Assembly (NCBI GenBank): GCA_000309945.1
Contig: CM001633.1
Span: 1,832,292-1,896,291 of the forward strand
DNA from: Leptolyngbyaceae cyanobacterium JSC-12
GTDB lineage: Bacteria > Cyanobacteriota > Cyanobacteriia > Leptolyngbyales > Leptolyngbyaceae
DNA: 64,000 nt
Reading direction: 5' to 3'
The notes under the pieces are model-generated. The model did not search any database, was not told the origin of the DNA, and saw only the letters and a list, made by a program, of their open reading frames with translations. This document shows positions 33,998-42,246 of the stretch, piece after piece. Every line of letters begins with the position of its first letter. The first letter of the stretch is position 1. The position numbers and the translations under genes were made by a program.

Positions 33998-35296
33998 TTA
34001 CAGCAATCTCAACTGAGTATCCTGTGGCTCTGCCGCTGACTCAGTCTCAAGCAATGGCTCTACTAACTCCGACCATTCTACTGTTTCGTGGGTCAGCAAT
34101 CCTTGCGCTGCTTGCAAAATATCGGCTTCAATATCCTGTAAATCTTCGCGGTTCGTGAGATAAGCTCGCAGAGCTTCAAGCGGATCGAGTTGATTACTTA
34201 TATCCAGTTCTGGTAAGCGGGTGCGAGAAAGTTGGCTAACGAGTTCTGGCTGGATAGTGTAGCTGTGAGCTATAGTGAGTGCTTCGTGCAGAAGCTTAGT
34301 CGAAATTTGCTCGAGTTGTTCGGAGCGGAGGAAGTAGATGAGCCGCACCACTGCATCCTGAATCCGTTCAGGCTGGAGTTCTTTGAGTAACTGAATTTCT
34401 GGGTCTTCTGCTTTGGTTAAATCAACTTCGATAGTGCGAAACGGGCGGACTGGCAAGGGGCAAAATTCAAACCGGGTGTGCTCTCGCTGCAACTCCACTA
34501 GAACATAGCCTTTGTCTTCCTTCTCCTCACTAAAATCTATCCGCTCAATGCTGCCAGGATAAACGATGGGCGGTTGGTTGCACAGCACTTGATGACGGTG
34601 GACGTGTCCCAGTGCCACATAGTCAAAACAGGGACGGGCGAGAAGTGCCATTGGCAGCGTGAAGCCTTTGCCCACAGCTAAAAATCGCTCGGCTCCCAAC
34701 AGAGCGGTATCCACCATTGCATGCGCCAGAAGCACAGTGGGAATCGTGGGATCGAGGCGGCGAATTTCTCCTTCCAGGGCAATGCGCAGGCGATCGCTCA
34801 ACAAGTGATTCACCTCTCCCATTGATAGCCCTTCCGCATCAGGACGGGTAAGCAGGGTGGATCGTGTCAACCAGGGCAGGGTAATTACCTGCACATCCCC
34901 GTTTCGGGTTTGGATGCGATGGGTTTCCAGGCGATCGCCCACAATGAAACCAGGAACCCCCAAGGTGCGGTAGATACATAGACTGGCTCCACCTTCTCCT
35001 TGCGAGTGTTGGTCATGATTGCCGACGAGTAAAACCGTGGGGATATGGGCATCGGCAAGGCGGCGAAACTGGCTGGCAAATGCTTGTTGCACGTATGGTG
35101 GCGGCGTGGCATCGGGAAACGCATCGCCTCCAAACAACACTAGATCCACAGGTTCAGTCAGGGCACGGTCAATACAGCGTCCCAACGTCGCCACAAAGTC
35201 TTCCAGGCGGGTATTTAGTCCAGTAGTAGGATTGATACGCCCATGGGAAAATCCACTGCCCATGTGGATATCGGAGAGATGCAAGATTTTGATCAT
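33998..35296 (-). CDS. sbcD: Exonuclease SbcD-like metallophosphoesterase
   Basis: About 432 aa from ATG 35296 (MIKILHLSDIHMG); the frame is open further upstream but that sequence is not conserved in character. Metal-binding motifs in order: SDIHMG, LVLFGGDAF, LVGNHDQHS, LLAHAM and ALGHVHRHQ, as in SbcD/Mre11 nucleases. SbcD works with the SMC-like ATPase SbcC to open hairpins and process DNA ends. The sbcC gene is not in this window. The C-terminal capping region (about residues 290-430) is longer than in E. coli SbcD. Confidence 0.85.
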   Translation of the reverse strand: MIKILHLSDIHMGSGFSHGRINPTTGLNTRLEDFVATLGRCIDRALTEPVDLVLFGGDAFPDATPPPYVQQAFASQFRRLADAHIPTVLLVGNHDQHSQGEGGASLCIYRTLGVPGFIVGDRLETHRIQTRNGDVQVITLPWLTRSTLLTRPDAEGLSMGEVNHLLSDRLRIALEGEIRRLDPTIPTVLLAHAMVDTALLGAERFLAVGKGFTLPMALLARPCFDYVALGHVHRHQVLCNQPPIVYPGSIERIDFSEEKEDKGYVLVELQREHTRFEFCPLPVRPFRTIEVDLTKAEDPEIQLLKELQPERIQDAVVRLIYFLRSEQLEQISTKLLHEALTIAHSYTIQPELVSQLSRTRLPELDISNQLDPLEALRAYLTNREDLQDIEADILQAAQGLLTHETVEWSELVEPLLETESAAEPQDTQLRLL

Positions 35297-35411
35297 GTGA
35301 CGGGGCGATCGCAACAAACTCCTCAATACTACTCGCATGGGTACTGTGGTGGACTGGTTATTGATGGTTTGGTGGATATGTAACCCCAAGTTTTTAAGGA
35401 TTTGTTTATGT

Positions 35412-36462
35412 CAGGGATTACGCAGTTGGATTGAGGATGAAACGAGGAGCCGCTAAAAAGGAGCGAATGGCATCCCGGACGATCGCCGCTTTCGCTTCGT
35501 ACCAACTGATACCTGTCGTCCACATGTGCACCTCTAAGCGCAGGAAAGCGCGAATGGCTAAACCCACATGATTGCGCTGGGCACGACTTGAGCGAACCTG
35601 CGCCCGTTCAACGCCACAGCACTGTTTGAGTCCGCGATGGTACTCCTCAATTGCCCAACCAACCTCGGCAAATTGCAGCCGTTGTAGCTCACCCATCCCC
35701 AGGTCATTGGTTGCCCAGTAATCAATGTCACCGTTTGGGGCAACCATCTTGAACACTTTGATGAACCCATAACCTTTGAGATGGAGCACCGTGCCAGTCG
35801 CCGCAAGCACGACCTTATGCAGAGGGCGATTGCCTGTATTGTCCGGGTTGACCTGCCGATTGCGCTTGAGTCGAGTCAACCAAATCCAACCATAATCTCG
35901 AATCAACTTAAGGTTCTCCAAGCTACTGTACCAACTATCAAACACCACACATCGGGGCGCAAACCCTCGTTCCTTGGCAGTTTCAAGCATCGAGCGGAAG
36001 TGGTCGTTTTTGGTTGAGCCATCGACACCCTTTTCGTAAAATCGATAGTCCAACGGAAGGTGACGGTCTCCCTCACTCCATAGCAGCGTAATTAGGTTGA
36101 TGCCTTGCACTACCCGTCCATGCTTGCCCGACCAGTGCCGAGTCACCAATTCCATCTTCTTGGCATACCACTTGTCGAGCGTTGAGTCATCTACCACTAA
36201 AATTCCCTGGTGCAACCGTACTTGCGACTGCACTTCTTGCCACAACTGCTGAGTCGATGGCTCCAGTCGATGCAACAACCGAGTAATTGCGTCATGGGCA
36301 GCGGCATTATCAGACTCCGGTTGCACTCGTTCGGCTTCCGTGCAGCTATAGGCCTTCTGCGCCGCAATCAGAAAGTTGATGTAGTCGTATTCGTTGACTT
36401 TGGGTGGATTCATTTCTTGGTTCTACCGCACCTCCCCTTTTTTCTCAACTGCGTAACTCCTG
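35412..36462. mobile_element. Insertion sequence, 1051 bp, IS4/IS701-like
   Basis: Terminal repeats CAGGGATTACGCAGTTG (left) and CAGGAGTTACGCAGTTG (right, read inward) match in 15 of 17 bases. The flanking direct repeat TATGT (35407-35411 and 36463-36467) is a 5-bp target duplication. One intact transposase gene is carried on the minus strand. The element separates a ribosome site (AAGGA, 35396-35400) from the start codon it once served. Confidence 0.92.
35418..36413 (-). CDS. IS4-superfamily DDE transposase
   Basis: 331 aa, intact, with likely catalytic Asp in GILVVDDSTLDK (about residue 74), Asp in CVVFDSWYSSLEN (about 158) and Glu in VGWAIEEYHRGLKQ (about 253). This differs from the 446-aa transposase elsewhere in the window and belongs to a separate element. 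Only 6 bases separate its stop codon from the edge of the left repeat, as in compact ISs. Confidence 0.9.
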   Translation of the reverse strand: MNPPKVNEYDYINFLIAAQKAYSCTEAERVQPESDNAAAHDAITRLLHRLEPSTQQLWQEVQSQVRLHQGILVVDDSTLDKWYAKKMELVTRHWSGKHGRVVQGINLITLLWSEGDRHLPLDYRFYEKGVDGSTKNDHFRSMLETAKERGFAPRCVVFDSWYSSLENLKLIRDYGWIWLTRLKRNRQVNPDNTGNRPLHKVVLAATGTVLHLKGYGFIKVFKMVAPNGDIDYWATNDLGMGELQRLQFAEVGWAIEEYHRGLKQCCGVERAQVRSSRAQRNHVGLAIRAFLRLEVHMWTTGISWYEAKAAIVRDAIRSFLAAPRFILNPTA

Positions 36463-36463
36463 T

Positions 36464-37018
36464 ATGTTTGTCTCTGCCTTTGAACTGTTGGTTAAACCGA
36501 TCGCGCCTCCGCCCTTTGATCCAGCGGTTTCTCGTCGAGTTGTGCAAGCATATTTCTTGACCCTTTCCAACCTAAATCCTCCGGGTGAAGCTGATGTTGC
36601 ATTGTCAATTCAATTCACCCCAACCCCAGAGCTGAACAACGACGAACTGATTGCCATTACCGATGTGGGTGCAGGGAATGTGTTTAGCGATTTGGTGCCC
36701 GACCCTGTCACGGGTAAGCCCAGTCAGGCATTAACCCTGCCCTCTGGCAAAACAGCGTTGTTCGTGTTGCAGCCTGACCTCAGCAAAGCACCTCCCAATC
36801 GGGCAAGTTTAGCGGTTGCCAATTTGGAAGTGCGCGGTTATGTCGAGCTAACGCTTTCGCCCTATTCACCGACCCGCAATGCCGAAATTTTGGTAACACC
36901 GCAGCACCGGGGCACCTTCCTGCCTGCTGCGCCGATTCTGCCCTTTGCCGATTTTGACCAACAGGCTTACCCACTGCAAACTGCGAACCCTGGTGGCATC
37001 ATCAAGTTCACGATGTAA
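36464..37018 (+). CDS. Conserved-looking hypothetical protein whose start codon lies in an IS duplication
   Basis: 184 aa from the ATG at 36464-36466 (MFVSAFELLVKPIAPPPFDP). The body is beta-rich with Pro and Asp (ITDVGAGNVFSDLVPDP, VRGYVELTLSP) and ends in GGIIKFTM; no membrane helix or known motif was seen. The ATG is inside TATGT, the target duplication of the IS just upstream. Before insertion, AAGGA stood seven bases ahead of this codon; now the IS end precedes it, without a ribosome site. Translation may rely on read-through of a longer frame from GTG 36404 within the IS, or be lost. Confidence 0.6.
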   Translation: MFVSAFELLVKPIAPPPFDPAVSRRVVQAYFLTLSNLNPPGEADVALSIQFTPTPELNNDELIAITDVGAGNVFSDLVPDPVTGKPSQALTLPSGKTALFVLQPDLSKAPPNRASLAVANLEVRGYVELTLSPYSPTRNAEILVTPQHRGTFLPAAPILPFADFDQQAYPLQTANPGGIIKFTM

Positions 37019-37121
37019 GTCAACCGCTGGTTGGTAAGAATGGAGCACATCGAAATGCGCTCCATTCTTAGCACTTCGACCCAATGCAGAATTTGCTGTG
37101 ATTATTCTTTCTATCTGTATG

Positions 37122-37150
37122 TCCTAATCTCCTAATCTCCTAATCTCCTA
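37122..37150. repeat. Octamer tandem repeat TCCTAATC (3.6 units)
   Basis: Three exact TCCTAATC units plus TCCTA, ending on the A of the ATG at 37150. The repeat occupies the place where a ribosome site would be expected. Confidence 0.9.
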
Positions 37151-37497
37151 TGCACGCCCCTTTTCGTCCAATTTCCCATAGCTGGGTTGCCAGCCACCCC
37201 GACCCGATTGGAGTTGTGGAATTTATTGGGGGAACCATGTATGGCATAGTGCCCCATTTATCGTATGCCTATTTTTTGTCTCGGCTGTATGAAGCAGGTT
37301 ATAGCGTAATTGCAGTTCCGGCTCCGCCTGGGTTTCAGCATAGCGCGATCGCCCAGGGGCTTCTGCAAGAACGCACCATCATTCGAGCGCTGCTTCAGTA
37401 CTCACCGGAATTCCCGCATATTTGGGTAGGGCATAGTTTAGGCTGCAAATATATCAGCATCGTGAGCCGATTGGAATTCGCCTGGGAGCCTGGCTAA
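37150..37497 (+). pseudogene. DUF1350 family protein, C-terminally truncated
   Basis: 115 aa against the usual 250 or so. The N-terminal half of the alpha/beta-hydrolase-like DUF1350 fold is recognisable: SHSWVASHPDPIGVVEFIGGTMYGIVPHLSYAYFL (given here by its core VVEFIGGTMYG and PHLSYAYFL), and the nucleophile-elbow-like IWVGHSLGCKYIS. The frame then diverges and stops after EFAWEPG. No continuation is seen in the 89 bp before the next gene, so the 3' half has been deleted. The octamer repeat abutting the start removes a ribosome site. Probably not functional. Confidence 0.7.
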
Positions 37498-37586
37498 TTT
37501 GCCCCAACTGTGCCAAGCCTCTCATCCCAATTATTTCGAGAGAACTGGAAACACTGACCTGTGAACTATTAGCAAAATTAATTGCC

Positions 37587-38402
37587 TTAACCAAGCATGG
37601 CACTCCGGATAATTTGCCGGAACAAGCCATCGGGCAGAAGTTTTCGCATCAGTAAGATTGCGCTGGCATTGCCGCCTGCAGGATAGCGGAGTTTGGATGT
37701 GCCATCCGTTGCAGCTTTGTAGATAACTTGAGCCGTGACGCTGGGAGGAGAGCCAGTTTCCCCTGCCCGATGATGAGCAGGCATGACTTTTTCGACAAAG
37801 GCATCGTAAGCTGTGAATCCAGCTTGTTTGGCAAAGGTCAGCGATCGCGTGTAGAAATCGGTCTTAATCGGACCAGGTTCGATGATCTTGACGCGAATAT
37901 TGAAGGGTTCCAATTCGTATTGCAGTGACTCCGAGAAGCCTTCCACTGCCCATTTTGTTGCGTGGTAAGGGCTATAAAGCGGAATTGCAATACGTCCGCC
38001 AACTGAGGCAATATTTACAATCAGCCCCGCTCGCCGCTCTCGGAAATGAGGTAGTAAAGCACGGGTCACTTCCATCAAACCAAACACATTAGTCGCAAAT
38101 TGGCGTTGAATTTCCTCTGAAGTACAGGCTTCAAAGGCACCGATCAGCGCATAGCCCGCATTGTTCACCAGCACATCAATGATTTGGAATTGCTGTAGAG
38201 CATTCGCAACTGCCTGTTGAATGGAATTCGTATCTGTGACATCCAGCGGCAAACAAACGACATTCGGTAAATTAGCCAGATCTACAGCTTTCTCGGGCGA
38301 TCGCATCGTTGCCACTACATTCCAGCCTTTTTGCTGAAACAACCTGGCAGTTTCATAACCGATGCCTGTTGAGGCACCTGTAATCAAAACCGTTTTTGGC
38401 AT
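37587..38402 (-). CDS. Short-chain dehydrogenase/reductase (SDR)
   Basis: 271 aa, classical SDR. NAD(P)-binding motif TGASTGIGYETARLF (residues 7-21), structural NNAGYALIGAF, catalytic Ser in NIASVGGRIA and the active-site pair in YSPYHATKWAVEGF (Tyr and Lys). The pattern matches SDRs annotated as oxidoreductases with broad ketone or aldehyde substrates. The substrate is unknown. It converges on the truncated DUF1350 gene. Confidence 0.9.
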   Translation of the reverse strand: MPKTVLITGASTGIGYETARLFQQKGWNVVATMRSPEKAVDLANLPNVVCLPLDVTDTNSIQQAVANALQQFQIIDVLVNNAGYALIGAFEACTSEEIQRQFATNVFGLMEVTRALLPHFRERRAGLIVNIASVGGRIAIPLYSPYHATKWAVEGFSESLQYELEPFNIRVKIIEPGPIKTDFYTRSLTFAKQAGFTAYDAFVEKVMPAHHRAGETGSPPSVTAQVIYKAATDGTSKLRYPAGGNASAILLMRKLLPDGLFRQIIRSAMLG

Positions 38403-38476
38403 AGGAAGTTAGGGAATTGAAGAGGAGCGTTCAGCAGGATCAACTCGCATACACCTTACACCCTACACCCTTCTCT

Positions 38477-39211
38477 CTAACTATGAATTCCGCACTCCAT
38501 CTTGCCATCCATGTCTCGCCAGCGTCCGGCACGTTCCTCTTCACCTTCACGAATAGGAGTTGTGAGAGGCTCATCACCAATACTGGGATAGCCCTGATCA
38601 TGGAGCGGGTTGTAAATTACATCATGTTCAAACACATATGCCCAGGTCTCTTTGCGAGTCCAATTAGCCAGGGGATTCACTTTCAGACGTTTTTGATTAT
38701 CCAGTTCAAAGATAGGCATCTCTGACCGAGTCGATGCCTGATCACGCCGCCGTCCAGTAATCCAGGCGATTGTGCCCAATTCTTTTAATCCACGCTGGAG
38801 TGGTTCAATTTTCGTCAACCGATGAAATTGCTCAATATCCTTCTCCCAGAGGGCTTTGCCATACTTGGCAGCAAATGCCTCCCGAGTTTTGATCCCCGAA
38901 ATCTTGTAGATCTTTAAATCCAGGTCGTAGATTGCCTTGGCTTTCGCGACCAAATCCAGCGTCTGAGGAAAGTGGTGTAGGGTGTCGAGAAAGAGAACAG
39001 GAACTGGACTCGTAGGTCTTAAATCACGGTAGAGCAAATCCGTGATTAGCATGTCATCTACATTAAACGCACTGGTTTGAACCAAACCGCTAGGGATATT
39101 GAAGAGGCACCACGTGAGAATATCTTTGGGATGAGATTTTTCAAACTTCTGGTTCAGTTTCTTCAGGTCAAGGCTAGCGGGTTGCGTAAGAGGTTCAATG
39201 AATTGGGTCAT
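38477..39211 (-). CDS. cysH: Phosphoadenylyl-sulfate reductase CysH
   Basis: 244 aa. It reduces PAPS (or APS) to sulfite with thioredoxin in assimilatory sulfate reduction. Motifs: TSAFNVDDMLI and PVLFLDTLHHFPQT in the PAPS-binding PP-loop fold, WITGRRRDQASTR, and the C-terminal catalytic Cys in MECGIH, preceded by GRWRDMDGK. No CC...CxxC cluster pairs are seen, so this is the PAPS-specific cluster-free type. An IS5-type element lies 150 bp upstream, and the glutaredoxin-like gene follows it, divergent from cysH. Confidence 0.95.
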   Translation of the reverse strand: MTQFIEPLTQPASLDLKKLNQKFEKSHPKDILTWCLFNIPSGLVQTSAFNVDDMLITDLLYRDLRPTSPVPVLFLDTLHHFPQTLDLVAKAKAIYDLDLKIYKISGIKTREAFAAKYGKALWEKDIEQFHRLTKIEPLQRGLKELGTIAWITGRRRDQASTRSEMPIFELDNQKRLKVNPLANWTRKETWAYVFEHDVIYNPLHDQGYPSIGDEPLTTPIREGEEERAGRWRDMDGKMECGIHS

Positions 39212-39362
39212 CGTTTACGTGTGTACGGCTCCAACCTTCTTTTATTTACCATACCCAAATCTGGCGCTTGCAGCACTTCGCGATCACTTTACGCATTCCG
39301 CATTCACATTCAGCAAATGCAAAAAACGAGTTCTGGTAGGGTTTAGAAGATACGCAAATATT

Positions 39363-40301
39363 AGACCTCCTGCATGAATAGCTAAGGGGTGTGCCAGTAG
39401 CCGATTGAAGGCTGCATAATGCAGTCTAGATCAGACTCTAGGTATCCAGAGTGCTATGTCCTACACAGAACTGCAACGATTGTCTACCGGAGAATTTAAG
39501 CGCTTGTGCGGCGTCAGTCGTGAAACCTTTAGCGACATGGTGGAGGTGCTACGCCCCCACCTAGAGCGACAGGGTAAGCGGGGCGGACAAAACAAACTGA
39601 GGGTGGAAGACCAACTCTTGGTGGCATTGGAATATTGGCGGGAGTATCGTAGCCAGTTTCACATCGGCACAAATTGGGGACTGCACGAAACAACGGTGGG
39701 ACGTATCATCAGGAAAGTTGAGGACATCCTGGTCAAATCCGGTAAGTTTCGTCTACCTAGCCAGCGGCAACTATACCAACCGGGATGGGAATGGAAAGTG
39801 CTGGTGGTGGATGTGGGCGAAATGGAGATTGAACGTCCCCAAAAAAACAGAAACGCTACTACAGTGGCAAGCAAAAAGGTCATACGCTGAAGGCACAACT
39901 GCTAGTGAACTTTGACAATGGGCAGGTGATTGCCACTGCAATCGCCAAGGGTAAGACGCATGACTTCAAACTGCTCAAGCGCAGCCGTCTGCCGTTGATG
40001 GCATCACAGCTATGTTTAGCCGACCGAGGGTATCAGGGGTTTGCCAAGCTGCACCAGGGAGCTTGTACCCCGGCTAAGAAACCGCGCAAGCAGCCACTGC
40101 AGCCCGAAGAGAAGCAGCACAACCGAGCATTGGCCCGACTGCGAGTGCGAGTGGAGCATGTGATTCGGCGCCTCAAGGTATTTCGCATCTTTGCAGGACG
40201 CTATCGCAACCGCAGAAGACGATTTGGGTTGCGCTTAAACTTGATTGCTGGGTTGCTGAACTATGAACTGGCACATGCCTCCTGATTCATGCAGGAGGTC
40301 T
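39363..40301. mobile_element. IS5-family insertion sequence, 939 bp
   Basis: Perfect 17-bp terminal inverted repeats AGACCTCCTGCATGAAT at 39363-39379 and 40285-40301. A likely 3-bp duplication ATT flanks it (39360-39362, 40302-40304). The transposase is encoded in two overlapping frames. The element inserted between cysH and a glutaredoxin-like gene, 32 bp before the latter's start. Confidence 0.92.
39456..40285 (+). CDS. IS5-type transposase made by -1 ribosomal frameshift
   Basis: The first frame (39456-39890, 144 aa) holds the helix-turn-helix part (TELQRLSTGEFKRLCGVS) and the first Asp in VLVVDVGEMEIERP. The second frame carries the second Asp in LCLADRGYQGFAKL and the Glu in VRVEHVIRRLKVFRIF. 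At 39842-39848 the sequence A-AAA-AAC, in phase, is a canonical -1 slip site; slipping gives KQKRYYSGKQKGHTLKAQ, the expected join. The full product is about 276 aa. This looks like programmed frameshifting of a live IS rather than decay. The stop codon overlaps the right inverted repeat. Confidence 0.88.
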
Positions 40302-40335
40302 ATTGATTAAGTTTTTCACAATAACTGATAACACC

Positions 40336-40629
40336 ATGCGTTTAATCCTCTATAGCAAACCGGGATGTCATCTGTGTGAGGGGTTACAGGAAAAACTGGA
40401 GCAGATCACTAGCTTGCAGTTTGACCTGGAAGTTCGGGATATCACCACGCGGGATGATTGGTTCCAGCAATATCAATATGAAATTCCAGTCTTATTTTTA
40501 GACCTCGACTCCCCATCTTCAACTCCCAATTCCCCATGCCCTGTTCCCCTGCCTCGCCTATCGCCCCGTGCATCCGTTCAACAGGTGGAGCAGATGTTAC
40601 AGAAATATTGGCATGATCCCGCACAATAG
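40336..40629 (+). CDS. Glutaredoxin-like thioredoxin-fold protein
   Basis: 97 aa from ATG 40336 (MRLILYSKPGCHLCEGLQEKL). The redox site is CHLC (C11 and C14), followed by the cis-Pro in YEIPVLFLD, the usual layout of short glutaredoxin family proteins. A Ser/Pro-rich stretch (about residues 55-71) sits between VLFLD and LPRLSPRASVQQVEQML, where homologs would be expected to have a short turn; the DNA there is C/T-rich low-complexity sequence. The IS5 element ends 34 bp upstream and may affect its promoter. murE follows 27 bp downstream, so the two may share a transcript. Confidence 0.82.
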   Translation: MRLILYSKPGCHLCEGLQEKLEQITSLQFDLEVRDITTRDDWFQQYQYEIPVLFLDLDSPSSTPNSPCPVPLPRLSPRASVQQVEQMLQKYWHDPAQ

Positions 40630-40656
40630 AGATGCCTTTTGTGAGGAGACGCTGAC

Positions 40657-42159
40657 ATGAAACTACGAGAGTTATTGGCTAGCAGTCCGCAAGTTCAATT
40701 AGTTAGTCACCCAGCGTTAGATACGGATGTGAAAGGGCTATCAACGAATTCTCTGGCTTGCCAACCGGGGGATTTGTTTATTGGAATGCCAGGAACCCGA
40801 GTGGATGGAGGAGAGTTTTGGTCGGGGGCGATCGCGGCTGGGGCGATCGCAGCAGTTGTTTCTGAATCAGCAGCCAGCAAGGCGCAAAGTACCTTGCAAG
40901 CAATGGTAGAGCCACCCTGTATTGTGGTGGCAAAGAATATGGCGATCGCCTGTGCTCAGTTGTCTACGGCATTTTATGGTTACCCAACTGAAAAATTAAA
41001 ATTAGTTGGGGTAACAGGCACCAACGGCAAAACCACCACCACGCACCTGATCGAATTTCTGCTGAACCATATTCAAAAACGCACCGCTTTGTTGGGGACA
41101 CTCTACACCCGCTGGCAGGGATTTCAGCAAACAGCCGTGCACACTACTCCGTTCGCTGTAGAGCTACAGAAACAGTTAGCGGAGGCTGTTGCCGCAGGTT
41201 GTGAATATGGCGTGATGGAGGTCAGTTCCCATGCACTGGCCCAGGAACGAGTGGCAGGTTGCACCTTTGAAGTGGGAGTATTTACCAACCTGACGCAAGA
41301 TCATCTGGATTTCCACCGAGATATGGACAATTACTTTGCAGCTAAGGCGCTGCTATTCACACCCGATTATCTCAAAGGGCGTGCCGTGATTAACCTAGAT
41401 GACCCCTACGGCAAGCAGTTAGCTGCCCAACTGCCTCCCGAAGCCGTCTTCTGGACATACAGCACCCACGATGCCAGCGCCGACTTATGGACAGGAGATT
41501 TAGTCTATGGGTCCGCTAGCGTCAGCGGTACGTTGCATACGCCCAAAGGCGATGCTCCTTTTGTTTCTCCCCTGGTTGGGCAATTTAATCTGGCTAATTT
41601 GCTGGCAGCCATCGGTGCGGTTTTACACTTGGGGGTAGAACTGGAGACGATTGTGGCGGCACTGCCCCAATTTAGTGGCGTTCCGGGACGCATGGAGCAG
41701 GTAAAACTAACGCCAGAGCAGGATATCAGCGTGATTGTGGATTATGCACATACGCCAGATAGCTTGGAGAACTTGTTGAAAGCATCTCGTCCTTTTATTC
41801 CTGGCAGGATGATCTGCGTATTTGGCTGTGGTGGCGATCGCGATCGCACCAAACGTCCCCAAATGGGTCGAATTGCCGCCAACTTAGCCGATGTGGTCTA
41901 CGTTACATCTGACAATCCTCGGACTGAAGATCCTCAACGCATTTTGGACGATATTCTGGAAGGGATTCCAAACTCTGTACAGCCCATTGTAATGAGCGAT
42001 CGGGCTGCAGCGATCCATGCGGCAATTCATGCGGCTCAACCAGGAGATGGAGTGCTAATTGCCGGAAAAGGGCATGAGGATTATCAGATTTTGGGCACTG
42101 AGAAAATTCATTTTGATGACCGAGAGCAGGCACGAGTTGCGCTAGCAAGCAGAAGATAG
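40657..42159 (+). CDS. murE: UDP-MurNAc-L-Ala-D-Glu:meso-diaminopimelate ligase MurE
   Basis: 500 aa. It adds meso-diaminopimelate to the peptidoglycan precursor in the cytosol. The ATP loop is GVTGTNGKTTTTHLIEFL (about residues 114-131). HTTPFAVELQ and MEVSSHALAQERV are present, and the specificity motif TSDNPRTEDP (about 411-420) contains DNPR, which selects meso-DAP over Lys. The middle domain has FTNLTQDHLDFHRDM. An ATG with GAGGAG nine bases upstream fixes the start. Full length. Confidence 0.97.
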   Translation: MKLRELLASSPQVQLVSHPALDTDVKGLSTNSLACQPGDLFIGMPGTRVDGGEFWSGAIAAGAIAAVVSESAASKAQSTLQAMVEPPCIVVAKNMAIACAQLSTAFYGYPTEKLKLVGVTGTNGKTTTTHLIEFLLNHIQKRTALLGTLYTRWQGFQQTAVHTTPFAVELQKQLAEAVAAGCEYGVMEVSSHALAQERVAGCTFEVGVFTNLTQDHLDFHRDMDNYFAAKALLFTPDYLKGRAVINLDDPYGKQLAAQLPPEAVFWTYSTHDASADLWTGDLVYGSASVSGTLHTPKGDAPFVSPLVGQFNLANLLAAIGAVLHLGVELETIVAALPQFSGVPGRMEQVKLTPEQDISVIVDYAHTPDSLENLLKASRPFIPGRMICVFGCGGDRDRTKRPQMGRIAANLADVVYVTSDNPRTEDPQRILDDILEGIPNSVQPIVMSDRAAAIHAAIHAAQPGDGVLIAGKGHEDYQILGTEKIHFDDREQARVALASRR

Positions 42160-42246
42160 AAGGCTGGAGTTCTTGTTAAAATCAGCCAAATACTCATCAG
42201 GTTGCTGCTCGACGGATGTAGATTTCTCGCCTATCCCTACTAACCC

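Noticed and set aside
39456..40285. IS5-type transposase as a decayed pseudogene
   Set aside because: The two frames join exactly at a canonical -1 slip heptamer and the terminal repeats are perfect, so programmed frameshifting is the better reading.
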